A stretch of DNA of 64,000 nucleotides from Vibrio pomeroyi. Its GTDB lineage: Bacteria > Pseudomonadota > Gammaproteobacteria > Enterobacterales > Vibrionaceae. The notes beneath the pieces were generated by a model. It was given only the letters and a program-made list of their open reading frames with translations, was not told the origin of the DNA and did not search any database. The DNA lies in assembly GCA_041879425.1 (NCBI GenBank), contig CP090855.1:372001-436000 (forward strand). Reading direction: 5' to 3'. This document shows, one piece after another, positions 26,371 to 33,869 of the stretch. Each line of letters begins with the position of its first letter. The stretch's first letter is position 1. The translations under genes were made by a program, and so were the position numbers.

Positions 26371-27384
26371 TTAATTAAATTGGGTGATAACGGGAACCGC
26401 ACCAAGCGATCCCTTCATTTGTAATTCATATTTCAGTGCAAATTCACGCCTTTTGATTGAGCCTGTTTTTGCGTTAAACAAGATATCGACGGCCATTTTC
26501 CCCATATCAAAATGAGGAACAGCCACGGTAGACAAATTAGGACTCACTAATTGCCCAAGGCCCATACCATCAAACCCCACGACGGAAACATCTTGTGGAA
26601 TCCGTCTACCTGTACTTTTCAACGCATTCATTGTTTTCAGCGCCAATAAGTCATTGCTGCAAAACCAAACCGTTGGGCTACACTCAGCACTTAATAGCCT
26701 CATCTCAGAAGTAGTGAACGGGATAAGCTTGTTTTGGTCGACCTCAAGCAGTTGGCTTAACTCCACCCCACGATCTTTGAGACCTTGTTTAAATCCTTCA
26801 TAACGTTTTTTAGCCCTGTCGGATGAGGCAAAATGCCCTGTAACCATTCCTATTTTTGTATGGCCATACTCCAAAATTTTCTGCGCAACATCCTTACCTG
26901 CCTGGTAATTATCAACGAACACACAAGGTTCATTTTCAACAGATTGGTTATGAAGCAAACAGTAAGGGAACTTAAAACTTCGCAGTAATTCGAGTGCAGC
27001 ATTATCAGTCACATCGGCTATCGTTAGGATCACGCCTTCTACTCTTTGACGAATAAGATCAATGGCAGCTTGTTGTTCTTGTTCACTGTCATATTGGGTA
27101 TCCACCACTAAAGTCGAGTAGCCAAAATGCCTTGCTCGCTGTTGAATACCTGCAACAACTTCTGAGAATACGGGGTTCAGCAGGCTCGGAATCAGCACGC
27201 CAATCGTTGGGTTTTTGTTGAGTTCAATGGCTTGTGACTTTCTATCAATGCGATAGCCTGTCGTATCGATGACACGCTCGATTTTTTGAGCTGTAGCGGA
27301 AGCCACAGATTCTGGTGTGTTAACGAATCGAGAGACTGTCGCAGGGGAAACTCCCGCTAGAACTGCCACATCCTTGATATTCAC
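26371..27384 (-). CDS. LacI-family repressor of the ABC/phosphodiesterase operon
   Basis: 337 residues: helix-turn-helix at the N-terminus (KDVAVLAGVSPATVSRFVN), hinge (about 45-60) and a periplasmic-binding-like effector domain (about 60-330; TIGVLIPSLLNPVFSEVVAGI, VSVVGFDGMGLG). It starts at GTG 27384 with AGGGA 6 nt upstream. It is the first gene of the operon, 23 nt before the binding-protein gene, so it probably controls its own transcription. A 20-bp perfect palindrome 143-162 bp upstream is the best operator candidate. Confidence 0.92.
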   Translation of the reverse strand: MNIKDVAVLAGVSPATVSRFVNTPESVASATAQKIERVIDTTGYRIDRKSQAIELNKNPTIGVLIPSLLNPVFSEVVAGIQQRARHFGYSTLVVDTQYDSEQEQQAAIDLIRQRVEGVILTIADVTDNAALELLRSFKFPYCLLHNQSVENEPCVFVDNYQAGKDVAQKILEYGHTKIGMVTGHFASSDRAKKRYEGFKQGLKDRGVELSQLLEVDQNKLIPFTTSEMRLLSAECSPTVWFCSNDLLALKTMNALKSTGRRIPQDVSVVGFDGMGLGQLVSPNLSTVAVPHFDMGKMAVDILFNAKTGSIKRREFALKYELQMKGSLGAVPVITQFN

Positions 27385-27717
27385 TCGTTATCCCTATCCA
27401 TCCCGTTAATTGATGAAGGCAAGACTAGATGACTGGTGTGACAGTTTTATTAATGAAATCAGGCGATATCTACGCTTTTATCGAACGTTAAGAGCACATT
27501 CAAAGCAGATACCGCCACTTTATTTCATGAAACAAATTTGTTTCATTGAATTACGCGGATTTTTAAATGATTGGTTTGAACAGAAAAAAGTTATTCGCAA
27601 GAGAAGTAAATCGGTAAAATCAACCTAAGATGACACGAAACGAAACATTTGAGGCTGCATTGACTCTATCTGAATCGTATTTCGTACAGTGATAAAGAGC
27701 ATCATTTAAAATGATAA
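27385..27717. other. Upstream region of the LacI operon, ending at the IS
   Basis: No supported gene; a 72-codon frame at 27410-27628 has no ribosome site. It contains the 20-bp palindrome at 27527-27546 and must hold the operon promoter. The insertion sequence begins directly to its right, so any control region further upstream has been separated. Confidence 0.45.
27527..27546. promoter_or_regulatory. 20-bp perfect palindrome, candidate LacI-type operator
   Basis: ATGAAACAAATTTGTTTCAT equals its own reverse complement over all 20 bases. It carries TGAAAC and GTTTCA half-sites of the kind seen in LacI-family operators, but spaced wider than usual. It lies upstream of the LacI-family gene. 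Confidence 0.5.
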
Positions 27718-27744
27718 AAAAGGCCTCACAGTGTGAGTAATGCC
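27718..27744 (+). repeat. Left terminal inverted repeat of the IS4-like element
   Basis: Matches the reverse complement of 29166-29192 at 26 of 27 positions. The centre CTCACAGTGTGAG is itself nearly palindromic. Confidence 0.9.
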
Positions 27745-27796
27745 GATCAGTTAAGAAATTTGTGAGATCATTTGACCGATCCTCAAAAGGCTTCAG

Positions 27797-27831
27797 AATC
27801 CGATATTAGGAAACTAATATCGGATTTTTTT
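27797..27831 (+). terminator. Terminator hairpin directly before the transposase ATG
   Basis: Perfect 13-bp arms AATCCGATATTAG and CTAATATCGGATT with a GAAA tetraloop, then TTTTT running into the transposase ATG at 27832. It should stop transcripts entering from the left flank; no ribosome site is left before that ATG. Confidence 0.85.
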
Positions 27832-29163
27832 ATGTCTTTAGAAAGCCAACTTGCCAATACTTTTCAGTCATGTAATACCTTTCACCACTTTGAAAAATAC
27901 TCTGAAATTCTTAGTCCAGAGCTTATCCAGCAGGGTTTTGAGCAAGCTGGCGTCGCAACCGTTAGAAGAAGACGGTTACCTTTGGAGGCTGTACTTTGGT
28001 CCGTTGTTGGAATGAGTCTCTTTCGTCAACAATCTGTTTGGGATATCGCTAACCAACTCGATTTTGTTCTGCCAGACAAACAGCGCTTTGTTGCCCCAAG
28101 TGCTGTTGTTCAAGCGAGACAGAGATTAGGCGAAGAAGGTGTTAAGCAAGTCTTTAAGAAGATGGCTGCGCATAGCTATCAATCGTCTAACTTCGAAACT
28201 TGGTGTGGACTAAACCTTCTATCCGTCGATGGTGTCGTTTGGAGAACGACAGATACACCTGAAAATCATCAAGAGTTTAAAGCACAAAGCAATCAATCAT
28301 CTGAGAATATTTACCCTAAGGTACGTATGGTTTGCTTGATGGAGCTTACAAGTCATCAACTAATCGATAGTACATTCTCTGACTATCGCACCAGCGAAAT
28401 GCGCCTTGCAGAAGAACTCATTGAACAAACCCCCGATCATTCGTTGACTATTTTTGACAAAGGATACTACTCTCTAGGGCTACTTAATCGCTGGAATAAG
28501 GTAGGCAAAGAAAGGCATTGGATGCTCCCTGTGAAAAAAGACTTCCAGTATGAAGTCGTTCATAAATACAGTCAGAGTGACGCTATCGTTGATATAAAAA
28601 CGACACATCAGGCAAGAAAGAAGTTCAGTGATCTCCCTGAGACAATAGAAGCAAGGTTAGTGTCGAAAATTATCAAAGGAAAGACATATCAGGTGCTTAC
28701 ATCAATGCGTGATGGGTTGCGCTTTCCTGGTGAAGACATCGTAGAGCTTTATCGCTATCGTTGGGAAATCGAATTAGGCTATCGGGAAATGAAGCAAACC
28801 TTGCTTGATAGTGAGTATACATTACGAAGTAAGCGCCCAGATATGGTCAAGCAGGAGCTCTGGGGGATTTTGCTCGCCTATAACCTTATAAGACAAGTTA
28901 TGACAAAGGCTGCGATTAAGTTAGATAGCGTCTGGCCAAATCAATTAAGCTTTACGAGTAGTGCTATGGCTGTGACTCAATACTTCGCGGCTTTACCTTT
29001 AACGAGTCCTGGAAAACTTCCTAAACATTATGAAGTCTTACTCAAGCAAATATCCATGTTTACCCTGCCACCTCGAAGAGAAGATAGAAGTTACCCTCGT
29101 TGGGTGAAACTGAAACCCAAAAAATATGCAACGAACAGAAAAAATGCCAGTCAGCTTAACTGA
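27832..29163 (+). CDS. IS4-family transposase (DDE)
   Basis: 443 residues, essentially the length of E. coli IS4 transposase and colinear with it from the first residue (LSPELI, RRRRLPLEAVLWSVVGM, FVAPSAVVQARQRLG). The DDE residues are in LLSVDGVVWRT, FDKGYYSLG and the YREMK signature (Y-2-R-3-E-6-K). No frameshift is seen, so it may be active. The same frame is open back to a TTG at 27772, which would start inside the left end and read through the hairpin; the ATG has no ribosome site. The stop codon lies inside the right-end hairpin. Confidence 0.92.
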   Translation: MSLESQLANTFQSCNTFHHFEKYSEILSPELIQQGFEQAGVATVRRRRLPLEAVLWSVVGMSLFRQQSVWDIANQLDFVLPDKQRFVAPSAVVQARQRLGEEGVKQVFKKMAAHSYQSSNFETWCGLNLLSVDGVVWRTTDTPENHQEFKAQSNQSSENIYPKVRMVCLMELTSHQLIDSTFSDYRTSEMRLAEELIEQTPDHSLTIFDKGYYSLGLLNRWNKVGKERHWMLPVKKDFQYEVVHKYSQSDAIVDIKTTHQARKKFSDLPETIEARLVSKIIKGKTYQVLTSMRDGLRFPGEDIVELYRYRWEIELGYREMKQTLLDSEYTLRSKRPDMVKQELWGILLAYNLIRQVMTKAAIKLDSVWPNQLSFTSSAMAVTQYFAALPLTSPGKLPKHYEVLLKQISMFTLPPRREDRSYPRWVKLKPKKYATNRKNASQLN

Positions 29164-29171
29164 CTGGCATT
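29139..29171 (-). terminator. Inward-facing terminator at the right end of the IS
   Basis: Perfect 12-bp arms AATGCCAGTCAG and CTGACTGGCATT around CTTAA; on the minus strand TTTTTT follows. It blocks antisense transcription into the transposase gene and probably serves as the hmpA terminator, since hmpA ends at 29248 on the same strand with no other terminator between. Confidence 0.8.
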
Positions 29172-29192
29172 ACTCACAGTGTGAGGCCTTTT
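29166..29192 (-). repeat. Right terminal inverted repeat of the IS4-like element
   Basis: Mirror of 27718-27744 with one mismatch at the centre of the near-palindromic core. Confidence 0.9.
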
Positions 29193-29247
29193 GAATAGGC
29201 AAGGTTTTAGTAGATCAGGCGAGTGTTAATACAACTGCCGGGAGATC

Positions 29248-30444
29248 TTAGAAGTTAGCGTGAGGGCCGAATACTTCGTAGTAAACGCGTGAACGGTCAA
29301 CTTTCAATGCATCTAGCTGCTCTACGATGTTCTTCATGAAGCCAACAGGGCCACAAATGTAGAAGTCGCTCTCTTCAAAGCCTTTCGTATCCGAGATAGA
29401 CGCTAGGTTCATTTGACCTTGGTGCGTGTTTTCACATGCCGATTCGCCTTTATCCATGTACCACGTTTTTGCTTCCCAACCTTTATCAGCAACAATGTCT
29501 TTCACACGAGTTGTGAAAGAGTGTTGACCTACGTTTTCACAAGCGTGAAGGTAAAGTACTGGCTCGCTTTTCTCTTCAGTGTTTAGGAACTCAAGCATTG
29601 ACTGCATTGGCGTTACACCAACACCAGCTGAGATAAGCGTTACTGGCTTGCTGCGCTCTTGGTACATGAAGTCACCAGCTGGCGCGTAAAGATTTACTTC
29701 ATCACCGATAGCAACGGTGTCGTGAAGGTGGTTAGAAACCACACCTTGTGTTTCTTGACCGTGACCTTCACGTTTCACAGAGATGCGGTATTGCTTGCCG
29801 TTTGGCTTGTCAGATAGAGAATATTGACGAATTTCGCTGTATTGCGCACCTTCAGGTTTCACTTCAATACCAATGTATTGACCTGGAGTGTAATCCAGGA
29901 CGTCACCGCCATCTTTTGGCTGAAGGATGAAGCTAGTTACTAGAGCTGATTCTTCAATCTTATCTGCAATCACGAACGTACGTGCTGCTTCCCAGCCACC
30001 TACCGCTTGCTTACGCTGCAGGTAAAGCTCTGCTTCACGGTCGATGAATACTTGAGCTAAGAAAAGGTAAGCCGCTGTCCACGCCTCTTCTACTTCTGGA
30101 GTGAATGCTTCTGTTGCCAATTCACGCAGTGTTTCAATCAGGTGCAAACCAACAATTTGGTAGTGCTCTGGTTGAATGTTAAAGCTTGTGTGTTTCTGAG
30201 CAATACGTTCAACGGCTGTTGTTAACGCTGCTAGGTTTTCAATGTTCTTTGCATAAGCCGCGATAGCTTCAAACAGTGCTACGCCTTGGCGACCTGTTCT
30301 TTGGTGAGTCATATTGAAGATATCTTTCAACTCAGGGTTATGCGTGAACATACGTTGATAAAAGTGCTGAGTTAAAGCCGGGCCTGCGCTCTCAAGTAGC
30401 GGGATAGTAGATTTGATGATTTCGATATGTGCGTTGTTAAGCAT
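29248..30444 (-). CDS. hmpA: Flavohaemoprotein, nitric oxide dioxygenase Hmp
   Basis: 398 residues converting NO and O2 to nitrate with NAD(P)H in the cytoplasm. The globin domain (1-140) keeps Tyr29, Gln53 and the proximal His85 at the same numbers as E. coli Hmp; the FAD domain has RQYSLSD (about 206-212) and the NAD domain GVGVTPMQSML and the C-terminal YYEVFGPH. It is divergent from norR with a 370-bp control region bearing NorR-like sites, a sigma-54-like promoter and an FNR box. In V. cholerae NorR activates hmpA, which fits this layout. Confidence 0.96.
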   Translation of the reverse strand: MLNNAHIEIIKSTIPLLESAGPALTQHFYQRMFTHNPELKDIFNMTHQRTGRQGVALFEAIAAYAKNIENLAALTTAVERIAQKHTSFNIQPEHYQIVGLHLIETLRELATEAFTPEVEEAWTAAYLFLAQVFIDREAELYLQRKQAVGGWEAARTFVIADKIEESALVTSFILQPKDGGDVLDYTPGQYIGIEVKPEGAQYSEIRQYSLSDKPNGKQYRISVKREGHGQETQGVVSNHLHDTVAIGDEVNLYAPAGDFMYQERSKPVTLISAGVGVTPMQSMLEFLNTEEKSEPVLYLHACENVGQHSFTTRVKDIVADKGWEAKTWYMDKGESACENTHQGQMNLASISDTKGFEESDFYICGPVGFMKNIVEQLDALKVDRSRVYYEVFGPHANF

Positions 30445-30480
30445 GAATTTACTCCGAACACTGAGTCTTATGACCTATAT

Positions 30481-30491
30481 GTCATTTTGAC
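30481..30491. promoter_or_regulatory. NorR-like site close to hmpA
   Basis: GTCATTTTGAC fits GTCA-N3-TGAC exactly. It lies 37-47 bp before the hmpA start, downstream of the sigma-54-like promoter, which is an unusual place for an enhancer and could serve another role. Confidence 0.5.
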
Positions 30492-30610
30492 TACTTGAAA
30501 AATTAAGAATGACTTTTCGATTTTCTGAAACCTTAGTTATTTTTAGAAACTGAGTGATTTTGACTCGTTTTCGTTTCAAAAAATCGTAAAACCTGATTAA
30601 TGACACCTGA

Positions 30611-30624
30611 TTGATTGAGATCAA
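30611..30624. promoter_or_regulatory. FNR-type box between hmpA and norR
   Basis: TTGATTGAGATCAA is a perfect TTGAT-N4-ATCAA match. In E. coli FNR represses hmp; here it lies between the sigma-54-like promoter and the hmpA gene. Confidence 0.6.
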
Positions 30625-30671
30625 GAATACTCTTTTTAATCAGCGTTATAATCGGGCTTCGATGACTCTTT

Positions 30672-30687
30672 TGCACAATCGATGCCA
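30672..30687 (-). promoter_or_regulatory. Candidate sigma-54 promoter of hmpA
   Basis: Read on the minus strand, TGGCATCGATTGTGCA has GG and GC exactly 12 bp apart as in -24/-12 promoters (consensus TGGCAC-N5-TTGCA). The leader would be about 225 nt. NorR activates sigma-54 polymerase, and two NorR-like sites lie 57-104 bp upstream, the usual enhancer distance. Confidence 0.6.
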
Positions 30688-30743
30688 AGTTTATCAATCC
30701 CCGTCATTACTGGTTTTATTCTCAAAACCCATCCTATAAAAAT

Positions 30744-30776
30744 GTCAAAAAGACCTTTTTTTTAGGTCAATAAGAC
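30744..30776. promoter_or_regulatory. Two NorR-like sites upstream of hmpA, overlapping the norR promoter
   Basis: GTCAAAAAGAC (30744-30754) and GTCAATAAGAC (30766-30776) each match GTCA-N3-TGAC except one base, and are spaced by 22 bp, about two helix turns. They can act as enhancers for hmpA and as autorepression sites for norR. Confidence 0.55.
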
Positions 30777-30814
30777 TCTATTATGTATATAAACACACAG
30801 AGTTAGAGTTTTTT

Positions 30815-32407
30815 ATGCAAGATATCTCCGCATCTACCCTCATGGAAATGACCATTGGCCTTGCAAGTGGTGTGAACGATCAAGATCGTTTTAATCGCCT
30901 CATCGATGCCATTCGTAAAACCATTACGTGTGATTGTGTCGCGCTTTTAAGCCTTCAAGGTGACACACTAGTACCTATCGCAATGCAAGGACTCAGTCGA
31001 GACACGTTCGGTCGTCGTTTCATCATTTCAGAGCACCCACGTTTTGCGGAGATATGTGCATCTCGCTCTCCTGTTCGTTTTGATTCTGATAGCTCACTCC
31101 CTGATCCTTTTGATGGTCTGCTGATCGACCATGATGGCGATCTGCCAATGCACGCTTGTATGGGCTTGCCTCTACTGTTCGGCGATAAGCTATTAGGGAT
31201 TCTGACGCTAGACAGCCTGAAACCAGATGTCTTCGCTAATATTCCAGCACGTAACCTTGAAGTACTAGCAGCGATTGCGGCTTCAAGCATGCAGATGGCA
31301 CTGACCTTCTCTCAGCTTGAGCATCAAGCAAAACAATCTAAGCAGTTATTAGAAGAGTTGAACGTTGAAGCGTGGGAACGTGACGGCGGCGAGTTGATTG
31401 GTAACAGTGACACCATGGTCGCGCTTAAAAACGACATCGCTGTGGTAGCGCCGTCTGAATTCAACATCCTGATCCACGGTGACACGGGTGTAGGTAAAGA
31501 ACTAGTCGCACGCACTCTACACCATCAATCGCAGCGTAAGCGCAATCCATTGGTTTACGTGAACTGTGCTGCGATTCCTGAAAACCTTGTAGAAAGTGAA
31601 CTGTTTGGTCACGTGCGTGGCGCGTTTACTGGCGCAGACAAAAACCGTTTAGGTAAGTTTGCGTTAGCCGATGGCGGTACCCTATTCCTTGATGAAATTG
31701 GTGAACTGCCGTTAGCTGCACAAAGTAAGTTACTGCGAGCGCTACAAAACAACGAAATTCAACCTGTTGGTCAAGACAACATTCAAACTATTGATGTACG
31801 TGTACTGGCTGCGACCAACCGAGACTTAAAAAAAGAAGTGGAAGATGGCCGATTCAGAGCCGACTTGTACCACCGATTGAGTGTTTACCCTATCGCGGTT
31901 CCTGCACTGAAAGATCGTGGTGACGATATCAGCTTGCTAGCGGGCTTCTTCCTAGAGCAAGCGCGTCGTAAGCTTGGTATCAACCAAGTGAAATTCCGTT
32001 CTGATGTGCTTGTGTTTCTGAACCGCTATGGCTGGCCAGGTAACGTGCGTGAACTTGAGCATGTAATCAGCCGTTCGGCTTTGAAAGCACTGGCTCGCAG
32101 CACTAACAAGAACCTAGTGACGATTACCAAAGAAGATTGCGGCCCACTGGACCAAGATCAGCCTATTGCGACTACACAGGCGAAGAACTCACCGTTATCG
32201 ACACCAACGATCGATCTTTCGGCTGGTTTACGTGGCGCAACGGACGACTTTCAACGCAGTATCATTACTGAGGTATTGGAAGATGCCAATTTTAACTGGG
32301 CACAAGCTGGCCGAGTTCTGAAAACAGACCGAGCAAACCTAACCCGACTATCGAAACGTTTAGGGTTAAATGTGGCTAAGTCTCACACGATCGAAAGGAC
32401 AAAATAG
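30815..32407 (+). CDS. norR: NorR, NO-responsive sigma-54 activator
   Basis: 530 residues: N-terminal GAF domain (about 15-170) that senses NO through a non-haem iron, AAA+ domain (about 195-430) with Walker A GDTGVGKE, the sigma-54 contact loop GAFTGAD and Walker B TLFLDEIGELP, and a Fis-type helix-turn-helix at the end (NFNWAQAGRVLKTDRANLTRL). It faces hmpA across the shared control region. Autoregulation is likely from NorR-like sites over its own promoter. Confidence 0.95.
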   Translation: MQDISASTLMEMTIGLASGVNDQDRFNRLIDAIRKTITCDCVALLSLQGDTLVPIAMQGLSRDTFGRRFIISEHPRFAEICASRSPVRFDSDSSLPDPFDGLLIDHDGDLPMHACMGLPLLFGDKLLGILTLDSLKPDVFANIPARNLEVLAAIAASSMQMALTFSQLEHQAKQSKQLLEELNVEAWERDGGELIGNSDTMVALKNDIAVVAPSEFNILIHGDTGVGKELVARTLHHQSQRKRNPLVYVNCAAIPENLVESELFGHVRGAFTGADKNRLGKFALADGGTLFLDEIGELPLAAQSKLLRALQNNEIQPVGQDNIQTIDVRVLAATNRDLKKEVEDGRFRADLYHRLSVYPIAVPALKDRGDDISLLAGFFLEQARRKLGINQVKFRSDVLVFLNRYGWPGNVRELEHVISRSALKALARSTNKNLVTITKEDCGPLDQDQPIATTQAKNSPLSTPTIDLSAGLRGATDDFQRSIITEVLEDANFNWAQAGRVLKTDRANLTRLSKRLGLNVAKSHTIERTK

Positions 32408-32496
32408 ATATTAGCGGTTTGTTGCGAGCATCTGACAAAACTTGTGTATATAATGCTGCAAATTGTAACGCTAATTTTAAATATGTAGAGAGAGTT

Positions 32497-32856
32497 ATGA
32501 AGTTTATCCGTTGGTTCTTAGGTCGCGTCATTTTGCTATTAAATTTTGTTTTTACTCCTCGCGGTGTGAAGCGTTCTCAAGAAGAACAAAGCCAAGTGAA
32601 TGAGCAAGCAAAAACGCACACGTTATACCAATTCGAAGCGTGCCCATTTTGTGTAAAAGTGCGCCGCGCGATGAAACGTCAATCGGTTCAGTTTGAACTT
32701 CGTGATGCAAAGAACAATGAACAACACCGTGCGGAGCTTGAAGCTGGTGGCGGTCGTGTGAAAGTGCCTTGCCTACGTATTGAAAAAGACGGCAAAACTG
32801 AGTGGATGTACGAGTCTTCAGACATCGTTGCTTACTTGGAAAAACAATTCGCATAA
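32497..32856 (+). CDS. Membrane-anchored glutaredoxin-like protein
   Basis: 119 residues. One hydrophobic N-terminal segment (about 3-20) is followed by a glutaredoxin/GST-N type thioredoxin fold with CPFC (about 51-54), a cis-Pro region (VKVPCLRI) and a closing ESSDIVAYLEKQF. The active site looks cytoplasmic because few basic residues follow the segment, but this is not firm. I start at ATG 32497, preceded by AGAGAG; the open frame to 32419 adds no family residues. It lies 90 nt after norR and may be cotranscribed. Confidence 0.85.
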   Translation: MKFIRWFLGRVILLLNFVFTPRGVKRSQEEQSQVNEQAKTHTLYQFEACPFCVKVRRAMKRQSVQFELRDAKNNEQHRAELEAGGGRVKVPCLRIEKDGKTEWMYESSDIVAYLEKQFA

Positions 32857-32884
32857 GATCACAAGCTAAGCGAAAGCCAGATAC

Positions 32885-32914
32885 AAAAAATCCCTCGAAT
32901 ATGAGGGATTTTTT
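32885..32914. terminator. Bidirectional terminator
   Basis: Arms AAAAAATCCCTC and GAGGGATTTTTT around GAATAT, between the converging glutaredoxin-like and OmpA-like genes. Confidence 0.92.
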
Positions 32915-32964
32915 ATGTCTGTTATTTGTGCATTCTTCTAGTTTGTGAGCAAAAACGCCAAAGG

Positions 32965-33618
32965 CTATTTAGCGACAATCAACATTAGCTCTACACGGCG
33001 GTTACACGCCTTACCTTGTGCTGATGCATTGGTACAAGCCGGAACATACTCACCAAAACCGCGAGTATAAATCGAACGACTTGAAACATAGTTACTCTCT
33101 AATCGAGCTTTCACTTCTTTTGCACGCTGCTCTGAAAGAGGATCGTTGATTCGATCTGTGCCTGTGTTATCAGTGTGCCCTTCAATCACAACATCGATAT
33201 CTTGGCGTTGAGAAAGGTAGCTGCCTAGTGTGTCTAGCCATTGGTTGTAAGCAGGTTCAGGGAATGCAGAGCCTGTTTTAAAGTTCACATGTTGCTCAAG
33301 CTTTACCATTACATGATTGCCCGGTAACACTTCAAAGTCGATACGGTTTTGTCTGAGGAAAACTTCTAGCGGATCATTGGTTGATACGCCACGACCATAG
33401 TTGGTGGTAATGGTTGTTTGCTGACGAGAATTGCTCTGCATTGAATAACCACGATTACTCGCGACATGTGTCGTCTGAACCACACCCCACTCTGGGTGCA
33501 TAAGATCGTAATCGGTTTGTGGCGCAGTCTCTAGCATATCACCACCAAGTAAATCCGTTGGTGACGTCGTTTCACACCCAGCCAAAGCTATGCTTAACAT
33601 TATTGCTAAATATCTCAT
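32965..33618 (-). CDS. OmpA-family lipoprotein
   Basis: 217 residues with a lipoprotein signal (lipobox LAGC, Cys 15; +2 Glu), a linker of about 90 residues rich in Ser/Thr, and a C-terminal OmpA domain (about 105-215: VNFKTGSAFP, IEGHTDNTG, LSEQRAKEVKARLE, RGFGEYVPACTN, NRRVELMLIV) that binds peptidoglycan. Three Cys occur in the domain (ACTN, ACNRRV), so a disulfide is possible. GGTGAAGTA lies before ATG 33618. It tethers the outer membrane to the cell wall, by family. Confidence 0.9.
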   Translation of the reverse strand: MRYLAIMLSIALAGCETTSPTDLLGGDMLETAPQTDYDLMHPEWGVVQTTHVASNRGYSMQSNSRQQTTITTNYGRGVSTNDPLEVFLRQNRIDFEVLPGNHVMVKLEQHVNFKTGSAFPEPAYNQWLDTLGSYLSQRQDIDVVIEGHTDNTGTDRINDPLSEQRAKEVKARLESNYVSSRSIYTRGFGEYVPACTNASAQGKACNRRVELMLIVAK

Positions 33619-33678
33619 TACTTCACCAACCACTCATGCAGATAAACCATTCACTAATGTCTATATCGGCACCGAGAA

Positions 33679-33704
33679 AAAAACTTTAGACAAAAACTTT
33701 AGAC
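33679..33704. repeat. 13-bp tandem duplication
   Basis: AAAAACTTTAGAC occurs twice in direct succession in the gap upstream of the OmpA-like lipoprotein gene. It may alter spacing of promoter elements; otherwise a simple slippage product. Confidence 0.7.
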
Positions 33705-33869
33705 AAACGAGCACGCATCAAAAAAAGTGCTTTTGATCACAGTTAACCGTCAACTAGCCTGTCTTCGCTCGCTAGTTCGAACTGTTTGCATTTATTTACC
33801 TTATAATTGTTTTCCAATTCCTACTAAATAGTTAGAATCTCACGACTTCTCAACGCTAGAGTAAACATT

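Larger units (their letters stand above)
27718..29192 (+). mobile_element. IS4-family insertion sequence, 1475 bp, apparently intact
   Basis: Terminal inverted repeats of 27 nt with one mismatch (27718-27744 and 29166-29192, outer end AAAAGGCCTCACA) enclose one full-length transposase gene. The similarity between the ends resumes briefly (GTTAAG) further in. No target-site duplication can be seen between the flanks (left ...AAATGATAA, right GAATAGGCA...), although IS4 usually makes one of 11-13 bp. It lies between the LacI operon and hmpA. Inward-facing terminators are present at both ends. Confidence 0.92.

Noticed and set aside
26360..27416. Shared CCGTTAATT motif on both sides of the LacI gene as operator
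   Set aside because: The short AT-rich match overlaps a stop codon and is not palindromic enough to be credible.
27410..27628. 72-codon frame upstream of the LacI gene
   Set aside because: No ribosome site; covers the palindrome and promoter region.
30744..30776. NsrR sites in the hmpA-norR region
   Set aside because: The sequences fit GTCA-N3-TGAC of NorR rather than the long NsrR dyad, and the adjacent gene is norR.
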